A stretch of DNA of 64,000 nt from assembly GCF_039545035.1 (NCBI RefSeq), contig NZ_BAABRO010000007.1:248001-312000 (forward strand), in the 5' to 3' direction. Source of the DNA: Novipirellula caenicola. Lineage in GTDB: Bacteria > Planctomycetota > Planctomycetia > Pirellulales > Pirellulaceae. Shown here piece by piece: positions 34,246-42,199 of this stretch. Numbering within the stretch: position 1 is the first letter of the stretch; every line of letters begins with the position of its first letter. Under the pieces are notes generated by a model. It saw only the letters and a list, made by a program, of their open reading frames with translations, did no database searches and was not told the DNA's origin. The translations under genes were made by a program, and so were the position numbers.

Positions 34246-35218
34246 TCGATTGGTCTGCAGGCAGGTTGATTTTCTCGGGCACGTCGTCCATTGCCCAGTA
34301 TTGATGTTGGATCTTCGTTTCATCCACGATCACAATGCGAAAACCGGATGAGTCTTTGCCAAGCGGGCGACCCACCGGACCGGTAGTGATCATTTCCATT
34401 GCACCGGCGCGACCATAAGCGTTGCGGTGGTAATGGCCCGCGAAAACGGCTCGCACGTCTGCCTGTTTGAGTTGTTGTAACAGTGGCGTTCGCCGCTCCA
34501 GCGGGATGTTGAAGTATTGATCCGGCTCCTCTTCTTGTTCAAGAAAAAATGGATGATGCTGAAACAACAGGATGTGTTTCGGCTTCGTGGTCTTGGCATC
34601 TTGAAGTTGCTGATCGAGCCAAGCTTGCTGCGCCGTCAGCACTTCAGCGGCACCGCTGGGATCTTTCAGGACGCTCGAATTCAGGACGATGTTGTAAACG
34701 CCTCCAACCCAGAAAGAAAAATAGTCGTCCCCAAAGTTTCCTTGATAGCTGGCGATCGATTCCTGCGTTGGTCGATTGCCGACGTCGTGGTTGCCGCATA
34801 CACAGACGAGCGGGATTTCGGCGTCTACCTTGGAAAAGTCGTGATGAAACTGAGAAACCTGAGATTGATAGTGAGGCTGGTTCGGTGTGGCATTCGTCAG
34901 ATCACCACAGACGATCACGAATCGAGGGCGAAGCCGGTTGATATGTTTGACTGCTTGTTGAACCAGAGCTACTTCCTGCTCGAACCCCTTGTTTCCAGTG
35001 AACATGCCGTACTGAGTGTCGGCAAGTTGCATGAAGAAAAAGGGGCGTTGCCACGTCTGTTCTTGCTGTGGATCGAAGGCCTTGAATGTTCGATTGGCCG
35101 CCAGTGTGAAACGTGTATTTACCTCACTTGCAGGCTCGTCCGCAACGGTGGCGTTGGCCATTATCGCCATCGTTGCGACAGAAATCAGCATGGATGTTAA
35201 GTAGGTTTTCAATCGCAT
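34238..35218 (-). CDS. Secreted calcineurin-like metallophosphoesterase
   Basis: 326 residues from the ATG at 35218 (MRLKTYLTSMLISVATMAI) with a signal peptide; the in-frame ATG at 35236 adds six residues. The metal-site motifs are ordered as in the family: MQLADTQYG (D-x-Q in place of D-x-H), VIVCGDLTN, CVCGNHDVG, LLFQHHPFF and FAGHYHRNAYG. It resembles the CPPED1-like class of calcineurin-type phosphoesterases. The gene precedes the jelly-roll gene with an 8-base overlap, so the two should be made together. Substrate unknown; extracytoplasmic by prediction. Confidence 0.9.
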   Translation of the reverse strand: MRLKTYLTSMLISVATMAIMANATVADEPASEVNTRFTLAANRTFKAFDPQQEQTWQRPFFFMQLADTQYGMFTGNKGFEQEVALVQQAVKHINRLRPRFVIVCGDLTNATPNQPHYQSQVSQFHHDFSKVDAEIPLVCVCGNHDVGNRPTQESIASYQGNFGDDYFSFWVGGVYNIVLNSSVLKDPSGAAEVLTAQQAWLDQQLQDAKTTKPKHILLFQHHPFFLEQEEEPDQYFNIPLERRTPLLQQLKQADVRAVFAGHYHRNAYGRAGAMEMITTGPVGRPLGKDSSGFRIVIVDETKIQHQYWAMDDVPEKINLPADQSND

Positions 35219-35319
35219 TGTGTTCGTCAATTCCAATGAGCTGGAGGTTCGATCGTGGTTGGACGCAGCGTACGCAATGGCACTTCATGGCCGCAGATCG
35301 TCTCGTCGCTGGCAACCCA

Positions 35320-35808
35320 CTATAACGGCTGCGTCCCGTGGCAAGTGAGATGGTGATTTGTCTCTATTTCTTTTCGATTATAGCGAGCGAGTAGCGTTCG
35401 CCGATTTACGAAAGTTTCGTCAAACTCTTTTCGCTCGAGATACTCGAGTGTATCGGCAGAAAAAATCTCGATCGAGTTTTTTAGAGGCGATTTAGGCCAA
35501 TTCGAATTGGCGCAATATAGCCGCCCTTCGACCACGATACCGCTATTGAGGTGGATAACGGGCGAACCGTCGGGAGCGGTCCATTTCGCCAGCGGACGCG
35601 AACTGCCTTTCTCGTAACGGCCAATCGTGCGATTGGAGATCGCGTAAAACGACGACGCATCAACGGCAACCGCTCGATGTGCCTCGGGCACCGAGACTCG
35701 ATGAAGTTGGCGAAACGTTATCTCCGACGCGGTGCCGAGGGGCGATGCTATAAACAAAACGGTGACTAAGATCACCACGGCGGAGGATTGCAAACGTCGG
35801 AGATTCAT
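35320..35808 (-). CDS. Short secreted protein, possible C-terminal truncation
   Basis: 162 residues starting MNLRRLQSSAVVILVTVLF with a signal peptide. The core AVAVDASSFYAISNRTIGRYEK and LNSGIVVEGRLYCANSNWP reads as the first strands of a beta-propeller; only about one-third of a typical propeller protein is present and the last 30 residues (NRRTLLARYNRKEIETN) look unlike the rest. I suspect it is the N-terminal piece of a longer gene truncated by a frameshift or deletion, but no continuing frame was found downstream. It could also be a genuine short protein. Confidence 0.5.
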   Translation of the reverse strand: MNLRRLQSSAVVILVTVLFIASPLGTASEITFRQLHRVSVPEAHRAVAVDASSFYAISNRTIGRYEKGSSRPLAKWTAPDGSPVIHLNSGIVVEGRLYCANSNWPKSPLKNSIEIFSADTLEYLERKEFDETFVNRRTLLARYNRKEIETNHHLTCHGTQPL

Positions 35809-35898
35809 TGGAGTGTGTTCGTGAGGGTGAGGTCGATCTGAGAAAGCGAGGACGCCCGCGCAAGTTTACTCAAGCCGGCGTTAGGAATCTGGCTCTTT

Positions 35899-37527
35899 TT
35901 ATTTGCCATGGGAGGGATTCAAAGCGGCCTTTTTGTGTTCAAGTTCCATCAAAACCTTGGCGGGAAAGACGACGCTGTTAAGCCAGAAGTTCATCTTCGG
36001 ATAGGGAGTGAAGAAGGTGGGATAGTCGCCGTCGTGAACTTGTTGTACCGCGGGGAAGGTGTTGGCCAGCGATTCTGCCTTTAGTCGATACATCGTATCG
36101 CCAGTCGATTCGTAGGCCTGCCAGTAAGTTGCGATCATCACGGCCGCCGACCGCCCCACCGGATTCCAGAATACGTACTGTTCCTGGACCGAAGGCGTGA
36201 TCCAATTTGCAGACGAAAAACCTGGGTTTTTGCGTTCACGTGGAAGAGGCTTTTCCCAGATCACAAACTGATCTTCGGCAAAACGGATCAACTCTTCAGC
36301 GAGTTCCTGATTTTCCTTGTTTCGCAGCAGATACATTGCCAACTCACAGGCTTGCTCGCGACTTTGATTGACGTATGGAGCGCGTGGGACGATGTCTTCA
36401 AACTGGCCCTGCCAATTAAAACTCTTGACCGGGTTCTCCATGATGTAATGTAACGCCCGTTGTTTGACTTCCTCGAGTCCTTCGACTTGATAGTCGCGTT
36501 GGAGACGATCGATGTAGTTGACCACGGCGGTGGGAATTGAAATCAGTTCGCTGACCGATTCTCCGTCTTTGAACCGAACCAGCAGCGGCCACGTCCCTTG
36601 TTCATTTTGAGTCGTCCGATAAGTCTCGGCGATCTGAGTGGCGGCGGCCAAGTATTTGTCTTCACCGGTCAGTTCGTAGACCTCCAGGAATGCATTGCCT
36701 GCGTCGACTCCCATCGTCGTCAGATGATTGGCCAGCCGCATGTGCTTTTTCTTGACCTTCTTGATGTGAGGCCCGTGGTAGGTGGGGACATGATGCTGCC
36801 ACTTGCTGCCCTCGGGGAAACGAATCTGCAGCATGTAGTCGGCTATCACGCGTGCGAGTTCCGTCGAACGCCGTGCCTCTTCGCTGCCTGCGGTCAAGCG
36901 AGCTTGGGTGACCGCACCGATCAGCAGGGCGCCGTGTATCTTTGACGGATACTGGTACAAGACGTATTGGGGATCCGATTCGCGATGGAGGAGCCAGTAG
37001 TTGACGTAATCCTTGTGCAGCAGTTTTCGTAATGCCAACGACGCACTCTTATCAAGCGCTAGTACCGGGGGCTCGTGATAGGGACCATTAAATGGAGCCG
37101 CACGATAGGCTGACCGCGTTCCTGCGATCCCCAGCTTCGTACCGTCCTTTGCAATGCCCGTCACGGTCAATGTGAACTCGCCAACGGGAACCTGAGTCCA
37201 AATGGGGCCGAGATCGGCAAACGGCTCTGCCGCATCAAAGTGTAACGGAGTCCTCACCGCATCGGACGTGAGCTCGAAACGGTAGTGGGTAGCGTTGGGG
37301 ACGCGTTTGAAATCAAAGGCTGGGGCGTAGATAAACCGCTTCGCATGCTCGTTCCAAAATGGAACTTGACCAGGAATCCCTTTGCGAACTGGGTTAGCGG
37401 ATGCTTCCCAGGCGACGCGGCCGGCGGCCGTTAGCGTGGACGGATGCGTTTGCCCATTGGATCCTGGTGAGAGGGTTACCAGCAGGGCAAGCGAAACCAG
37501 GAAACGAGGAGGGACTAACGAATGCAT
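35899..37527 (-). CDS. Secreted alpha/alpha-barrel protein, possible glycosidase or lyase
   Basis: 542 residues from the ATG at 37527 (MHSLVPPRFLVSLALLV), signal peptide cleaved near SNGQ; a longer frame to 37584 is possible. The first 130 residues are a beta-rich domain (FIYAPAFDFKRVPNATHYRFE). The rest, from about residue 165, is a helical array with repeated pairs such as MGVDAGNAFLEVYELTGEDKYL and ALHYIMENPVKSFNWQGQFED, the pattern of six-hairpin (alpha/alpha)6 enzymes of carbohydrate metabolism. Asp, Glu and aromatic residues are plentiful but no catalytic residue can be named. The 35-38 kb stretch holds several such secreted genes but gaps preclude an operon claim. Confidence 0.65.
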   Translation of the reverse strand: MHSLVPPRFLVSLALLVTLSPGSNGQTHPSTLTAAGRVAWEASANPVRKGIPGQVPFWNEHAKRFIYAPAFDFKRVPNATHYRFELTSDAVRTPLHFDAAEPFADLGPIWTQVPVGEFTLTVTGIAKDGTKLGIAGTRSAYRAAPFNGPYHEPPVLALDKSASLALRKLLHKDYVNYWLLHRESDPQYVLYQYPSKIHGALLIGAVTQARLTAGSEEARRSTELARVIADYMLQIRFPEGSKWQHHVPTYHGPHIKKVKKKHMRLANHLTTMGVDAGNAFLEVYELTGEDKYLAAATQIAETYRTTQNEQGTWPLLVRFKDGESVSELISIPTAVVNYIDRLQRDYQVEGLEEVKQRALHYIMENPVKSFNWQGQFEDIVPRAPYVNQSREQACELAMYLLRNKENQELAEELIRFAEDQFVIWEKPLPRERKNPGFSSANWITPSVQEQYVFWNPVGRSAAVMIATYWQAYESTGDTMYRLKAESLANTFPAVQQVHDGDYPTFFTPYPKMNFWLNSVVFPAKVLMELEHKKAALNPSHGK

Positions 37528-37740
37528 GGCAAACACCTGCAGCAGAGGGGGATTCGGCCGATCCATGATTTTGCCGCATTGCAAACACGTGATCGATTGC
37601 GGTGGGATGGGGATGGCGAGCCGGTAAGGTCGAAGGGGAGACGTCAGCTTATCAAGCTCGAAGAGAGGCGTCCAATTTTAAGCCTCGCGAGACCGCCGCA
37701 GGGTATTTGCAGTCAGCCCTGCTAGAGTGGTGTGAAGCAT

Positions 37741-38060
37741 TTCGTAGCGGAACTCGTCAAGAGTTTCGGGGGGCATACACGATGGAACGAAAGTCTTGAC
37801 GGCTTGTTGCTTTAATCCATACGCAAATTGTAACATTGAGCCGTGGGTCGTAAGGCACCGGTTCGTGCGTGAGACCCGGCCGCTGACGCGTCGCGGCTCA
37901 TAAAACAACAAGCCGTTGACGGCTTGTTGATTCAGTGAAGTTTCCTGCGGCAACGGGTGTATGATGGACTTCCTAGTCCGTCAATGGTGGATTCGACGGA
38001 CTAGGAAGTCCATTGTACGACTAAAGCAACAAGCCGTTGACGAATTCCGCTACGAAATGC
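37741..38060. repeat. Dispersed repeat family A, complex copy 4
   Basis: The longest member. Two arms AACAAGCCGTTGACGG flank a core of GGACTTCCTAGTCCGTC (37966-37982) and its perfect reverse complement GACGGACTAGGAAGTCC (37995-38011), a 17-bp stem with a 12-base loop. The outer region includes TCAAGAGTTTCGGGGG and GGCTTGTTGCTTTAATCC. The element lies in the divergent gap between 37527 and the AlkB gene. Confidence 0.85.
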
Positions 38061-38123
38061 TTTGACAGCGTTACTTGCTAGAGTGGTGTGAAGCGTTTAG
38101 AGACAGCAATTTGCGGCATTTGC

Positions 38124-38203
38124 GTTTCGTGGCTATGCTCGCCAGAGCGTGGATGGTTGCCAGCCAATACGATTCACCACCTTCTGGCGAAGGTAGCTAC
38201 GAG
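38124..38203. repeat. Dispersed repeat family B, copy 2
   Basis: Reads GTGGCTATGCTCGCCAGAGC, then GATTCACCACCTTCTGGCG and AAGGTAGCTACG; partner of the copies at 19571 and 42101. It lies directly before the AlkB gene, so its hairpin could lie in the leader. Confidence 0.82.
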
Positions 38204-38255
38204 AAAATTCTTCACAGCGTAACCTGCGGGTGTCAAGTTGGTCTAAAGGATTGCA

Positions 38256-38825
38256 ATGGAAACGATCGAATTAGCCGACGGCGGGACGCTGATGTACGAG
38301 CACGCCTTTATTCCGCCAAGCGTGGCAGATCGCTATTTTGTCGCCTTGCGTGATGAATGTGTTTGGGAGCAAAAGCCCGCACTTTTCGGACACATGCAGC
38401 CTCGTTTGACCGCCTCTTACGGCGAAGCCGGAATCGTGTATCGTTACTCAGGTCTGGATAATGTGGCGCTGCCGTGGACCGACACGATGCTCGAGATCAA
38501 ACAGCAGCTCGAAGCGGTTCAGGGCAAGTACAATTATTGTCTGCTGAATCGCTATCGCGACGGCGCTGACAGCATGGGGTGGCATGCCGATGACGAGCCA
38601 GAGATGGGTGACGTGATCGGATCGATCTCGTTCGGGGCGACGCGAACATTTCGGATCCGGCACAATCAGAGCAAAGAAACGATGTCCTTTCCCGCCGGGC
38701 ATGGCACGTTAATCATCATGGCCGGCGCGATGCAGCAGTTTTGGAAACACCATATTCCCAAAACTGCGGTGAAAGTCGGCGAGCGAATCAACATGACGTT
38801 CCGTCACATCAAAACGAATCATTGA
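38256..38825 (+). CDS. alkB: AlkB-like 2-oxoglutarate/Fe(II) dioxygenase
   Basis: 189 residues starting METIELADGGTLMYEHA. The iron site is H-x-D in MGWHADDEPEMGDVIGS, the distal His in FWKHHIPKT and the 2-oxoglutarate-binding Arg in RINMTFRHI, the AlkB order. NYCLLNRYRDGADSMGWH and ISFGATRTFRIRH also fit. These enzymes directly reverse alkylation damage of DNA or RNA bases. A thioesterase gene follows closely, starting 23 bases past the stop (GTG at 38849); co-transcription is likely, functional linkage is not implied. Confidence 0.9.
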   Translation: METIELADGGTLMYEHAFIPPSVADRYFVALRDECVWEQKPALFGHMQPRLTASYGEAGIVYRYSGLDNVALPWTDTMLEIKQQLEAVQGKYNYCLLNRYRDGADSMGWHADDEPEMGDVIGSISFGATRTFRIRHNQSKETMSFPAGHGTLIIMAGAMQQFWKHHIPKTAVKVGERINMTFRHIKTNH

Positions 38826-38848
38826 CCGAAACGAAAAAGGAACCTCGA

Positions 38849-39256
38849 GTGGCAAACCCTCCCTCGGACGAACGATACTTGGCGCTTAAAGCGGTCATGA
38901 TGCCTCGTGACACCAACCCACACGGCACCATCTTTGGGGGCGTGATCCTCAGCTACATCGATCAAGCGGGTGCAGTCGGTGCCTACCACGAAATTCGCCA
39001 ATGGGGGACCGATCGAAAACCGATGGTGACGGTCGGAATGAAAAGCGTCGAGTTTCATCGACCCGTGTTTGTTGGCGATGTGCTCAGCTTTTGGACTCAC
39101 TTGGTTCGCGAAGGCAAAACGTCGATCACAATCCATGTCGAAGTGCAAGCCGAACGCGAAGGCCAGCTCGAGAAATTGACCGAGGCCGAGGTCACTTACG
39201 TGGCGATCGAATCGGCGGGCGAGCAGCGACGACCGGTGCGGATTCGAGATAAGTAG
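38849..39256 (+). CDS. Acyl-CoA thioesterase, hotdog fold (YciA-like)
   Basis: 135 residues from the GTG at 38849, preceded by AAAAAGGA at 38835-38842; the longer frame upstream overlaps the AlkB gene and lacks a site. Typical hotdog motifs: MPRDTNPHGTIFGGVILSYID with the catalytic Asp/Asn surroundings, then TVGMKSVEFHRPVFVGDVL and TSITIHVEVQAER. YciA-type thioesterases hydrolyse acyl-CoAs. It lies after alkB and before a strong convergent terminator. Confidence 0.88.
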   Translation: MANPPSDERYLALKAVMMPRDTNPHGTIFGGVILSYIDQAGAVGAYHEIRQWGTDRKPMVTVGMKSVEFHRPVFVGDVLSFWTHLVREGKTSITIHVEVQAEREGQLEKLTEAEVTYVAIESAGEQRRPVRIRDK

Positions 39257-39277
39257 TCCGTTAAATCCCTATGGAAA

Positions 39278-39317
39278 CAAAAAAAGCGAAGGCGGATTCG
39301 ATCGAACCCGCCTTCGC
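39278..39317 (-). terminator. Strong Rho-independent terminator
   Basis: GCGAAGGCGG at 39286-39295 pairs perfectly with CCGCCTTCGC at 39308-39317; on the minus strand it is followed by seven T. It ends the convergent gene at 39342 and may also end the thioesterase transcript on the plus strand, where the stem is followed by TGTCATTTT. Confidence 0.9.
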
Positions 39318-39341
39318 CTGTCATTTTGCTAATCGAGATGC

Positions 39342-41852
39342 TTAGCCGCCGATCACGCCGTTAAGCACATCCTGAACCGCGTTTCCGCCGCCGGTCGCTC
39401 CTTGCGTGGCGTTATTGATGCCCTGTTGGATCGCAGGTGCAGCCGATTCGGTAGCATTGCGAAGGGCTCGTCCTGGATTCGCGTTGCCGCCACGATTGGG
39501 CAGAAGATTGCCGGGTGCGTTGCCTGGAATATTGCCCGGCACATTGCCCCTTAGGTTGCCAGGTAGATTGCCCGGCACGTTATTGGGCGTGTTACCCCGT
39601 AGGTTGCCAGGCACGTTGTTTGGCCCGTTGTTTGGCACGTTGCCCGGTACGTTGCCCGGCACGTTGTTGGGGCGATTGCCACGCGAGTTATCCAGGCGTG
39701 GTCGTTCCGGAATCGCGCGGTCGGTACTGCGACGAAGTTGCGAAGGCCAATTCTCAGGCCGCTGGGGACGCAGGGCCTCGAGTCGTTCAGTTTGACGAGT
39801 TGCCTCGTCACTTCGACGTCGCAGTTCATCGCGAACACGATCACCTGCGCCGGTGCCATCGGTGGCGCGATCCATCCGCTCACGAATCGATTCGGCTGTG
39901 TCGCGAGCTTCGCGGTTCGCGGCATCGCGACCTTGTTCGATGCGGTCACGCGTGGGTTCACTCATCTCACCAGCTCCTTCGATGTTATCGCGAGCTCCTT
40001 CGGCTCGGTCACGGGCTCCTTCGACTCGGTCACGGGCCCCTTCGACTCGGTCACGGGCACGCTCACTCATCTCACGGGCTGCTTCGGCAGTGTCACGTGT
40101 CCGTCCATTCGTTTCGCGGGCTGCTTCGGCAGTATCACGTGCCCCTTCGACTCGGTCGCGAACGCCTTCGGCAGTGTTCCGTGCCTGCTCAGCAGCATCA
40201 CGAGTCTGTCCAGCAGCATCACGGGCCTGTTCGGAAGCGTTGCGGGCTCGATCTTGTGCAGTGTTCGCTGCATTGTTTGCCGTCTCGCGAGCGCGATCCA
40301 TGGCTGTGTTGCCTTGTTGGTTCCGCTCTGCGTCATTTTGCTGTGATGGGGTGTCGGAGTTCCCACCGCCGAGCAAGTCATTTGCGGCGTTACTGAGGTC
40401 CGAGGCGGCCGAGGACTCGTCGCGATCGCGGCCTGGCAGTCGCAAGCTTCCACGGGCATCCGCATTCGCTTGGGCATTGGCGTTGCTATTGTTGCCGTCG
40501 ACGTTTGCGTCGGTATTGACCGAAGCATCCGCATTGGCAGAGGAGCCTTCGAGATTCAGACGGTCACGGCTGAGTTCTCGTAGCGGGTCAAGCGACTGAC
40601 GAATACGGTCAATCTCGTTGTTATCGATTCGTCGCAGATTCAGATCCGAATTTTGGTTATTCGCCAGAACGTCGAGCGATTCGCCGAGCGAGGTCAGACG
40701 CAGTACAGTGGAATCGATCTCCGTATTTTGATTCGATCGCAGGAAATTGCGTTGATCGGCAATCGTGCGTGCAGGGCGATAGCGATCGTTTCTAGCAAAT
40801 ACCTGGTATTGGTTGGTGATCCAGCCCAACAGGTTGTTGCTGCCACCACGTCCGTTGCGGTTGTGGAAACTGGCATAAAACGGATCGTAGTACTGGTAGC
40901 CTTGGTAGCGTGTTGCCCATGGGTAATAGTTGTTCGAATATCGCGATCCGTAGTAGTCACCAAAGTAGTAATGGCGGTGACTTGGGCGGACGAACAGATG
41001 GACGAACAAGCCAACGCTCGTATCGATCGTGTAGCGTGGTCGATACGAATAGCCTGCGTTTCGGTAGACCGGTTGCGAGTAGTAGACCGGAGTAAACAAG
41101 ACGCCGCGATGGGCAACATCATGGTCCCAGTAACCGGCTTGGTAAACGCATCCGCGTGGCGTCCAAACGTATTGTGCGGGGACCCAGACCCAGTCGGCAT
41201 GGGCTGCGGACCAGAATCCTGGTTGCCACTGGTAGTCGTTGTTTTCGTAGACCCAGTTGCCTGGGACGTAGAAGTGGTCTTCGCCGGGTGCGGGAGACGA
41301 AGGGCCTTGTTCGAGCGATTTAGGAGGTTCGGGCAAGTACTGGACTTCCGACACATCGTTGCTGGTCCAGAACCCTCCGATGTAACGGTATCCATCGTTC
41401 GCGCGGTCCCAATAACCAGGAACCCATTGTTGACCAGGCGGCAGGTCACGCCACACGCCACTGACCCAAATGAAATCTTCGCGTTCGTCGTCCCAAGACC
41501 AATAACCTGGGATCCAGGTCACATTTTTACCATCCGGCCGATACTCTGGCGGCATTTCGTCGATCGGTTCGGGTGGTTGCTGTTGCACCACTGGACTCGG
41601 TTCCGGGTTCGCGTCGTACGGTTCGGCGAAGGCTTCGTGCAAAGGGCCACGTGTCAAATATTCGACGCCTTCGGCTTGGTCGTCCAATGAACGATCCGAC
41701 GTTTGTTCGTTCGTGGTTGAACGATTGTCAATCACTTCAGAACGTGGATTGGGGGGCTGCGAAAACGCTGTATTGGCCATCGCAAGCGGAACGATCAAAC
41801 CCGTTGCCGACGCCGTGATCCGCCAATAGCGGCTCAGTTTTGTGTATCTCAT
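39342..41852 (-). CDS. Large secreted modular repeat protein with WGxW-like and coiled-coil repeats
   Basis: 836 residues, signal peptide MRYTKLSRYWRITASATG onward. N-terminal third (about 105-260) holds repeated Trp/Tyr-rich units: WIPGYWSWDDE, WVSGVWRDL, WVPGYWDRAN, YIGGFWTSN, YVPGNWVYEN, WQPGFWSAAH and WVWVPAQYVWTP, as in YXWGXW-repeat envelope proteins. A Tyr-rich stretch follows (about 260-345). Then a long alpha-helical region (about 525-690) of seven-residue repeats like RDRVEGA and RDTAEAA, suited to a coiled-coil, leads into PGNVPNN-type Pro/Asn repeats (about 730-800). The C-terminus is Ala/Gly-rich. No enzyme is indicated. I infer a structural or envelope role; neither ends nor partners are conserved here. 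Confidence 0.78.
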   Translation of the reverse strand: MRYTKLSRYWRITASATGLIVPLAMANTAFSQPPNPRSEVIDNRSTTNEQTSDRSLDDQAEGVEYLTRGPLHEAFAEPYDANPEPSPVVQQQPPEPIDEMPPEYRPDGKNVTWIPGYWSWDDEREDFIWVSGVWRDLPPGQQWVPGYWDRANDGYRYIGGFWTSNDVSEVQYLPEPPKSLEQGPSSPAPGEDHFYVPGNWVYENNDYQWQPGFWSAAHADWVWVPAQYVWTPRGCVYQAGYWDHDVAHRGVLFTPVYYSQPVYRNAGYSYRPRYTIDTSVGLFVHLFVRPSHRHYYFGDYYGSRYSNNYYPWATRYQGYQYYDPFYASFHNRNGRGGSNNLLGWITNQYQVFARNDRYRPARTIADQRNFLRSNQNTEIDSTVLRLTSLGESLDVLANNQNSDLNLRRIDNNEIDRIRQSLDPLRELSRDRLNLEGSSANADASVNTDANVDGNNSNANAQANADARGSLRLPGRDRDESSAASDLSNAANDLLGGGNSDTPSQQNDAERNQQGNTAMDRARETANNAANTAQDRARNASEQARDAAGQTRDAAEQARNTAEGVRDRVEGARDTAEAARETNGRTRDTAEAAREMSERARDRVEGARDRVEGARDRAEGARDNIEGAGEMSEPTRDRIEQGRDAANREARDTAESIRERMDRATDGTGAGDRVRDELRRRSDEATRQTERLEALRPQRPENWPSQLRRSTDRAIPERPRLDNSRGNRPNNVPGNVPGNVPNNGPNNVPGNLRGNTPNNVPGNLPGNLRGNVPGNIPGNAPGNLLPNRGGNANPGRALRNATESAAPAIQQGINNATQGATGGGNAVQDVLNGVIGG

Positions 41853-42100
41853 GCTGCATCCGTCACTGTTTTAGAGAGGGGGAATTGGGTCCGCCATTAC
41901 AAGTTGCAAAACCCAGTCATCATGGGCGGATTTACGATGCAAAGCCTGTGCCCGCGCGGGGGCAGGCAATCTGTTGGCATGCAATGAATGCATTTAGAAA
42001 CGGACGTGCTCACGCCCAACGTCACCAGCGGTGCAAAACAACCCCTGACGTAGTGGATCTTGCTAAAGATCCCACCCACGACTGGAAGCACGCGATATCA

Positions 42101-42183
42101 TTTTCTCGTGGCTACGTTCGCCAGAAGGTGGTGATTCGTGTTGACCGGCAACCGTCCACGCTCTGGTGAGCGTAGCTGCTAAT
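42101..42183. repeat. Dispersed repeat family B, copy 3 (inverted)
   Basis: Reads CTCGTGGCTACGTTCGCCAG and ends CACGCTCTGGTGAGCGTAGC, thus inverted relative to the copies at 19571 and 38124. It lies just after the end of the decarboxylase gene in the gap 41853-42199 (347 bases), which holds nothing else recognised. Confidence 0.82.
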
Positions 42184-42199
42184 AACCCTCGCCACACCG

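Noticed and set aside
40653-41690. 345-codon plus-strand frame opposite the repeat protein
   Set aside because: Open only because of the opposing repeats; Val/Arg-rich with no recognisable domain.
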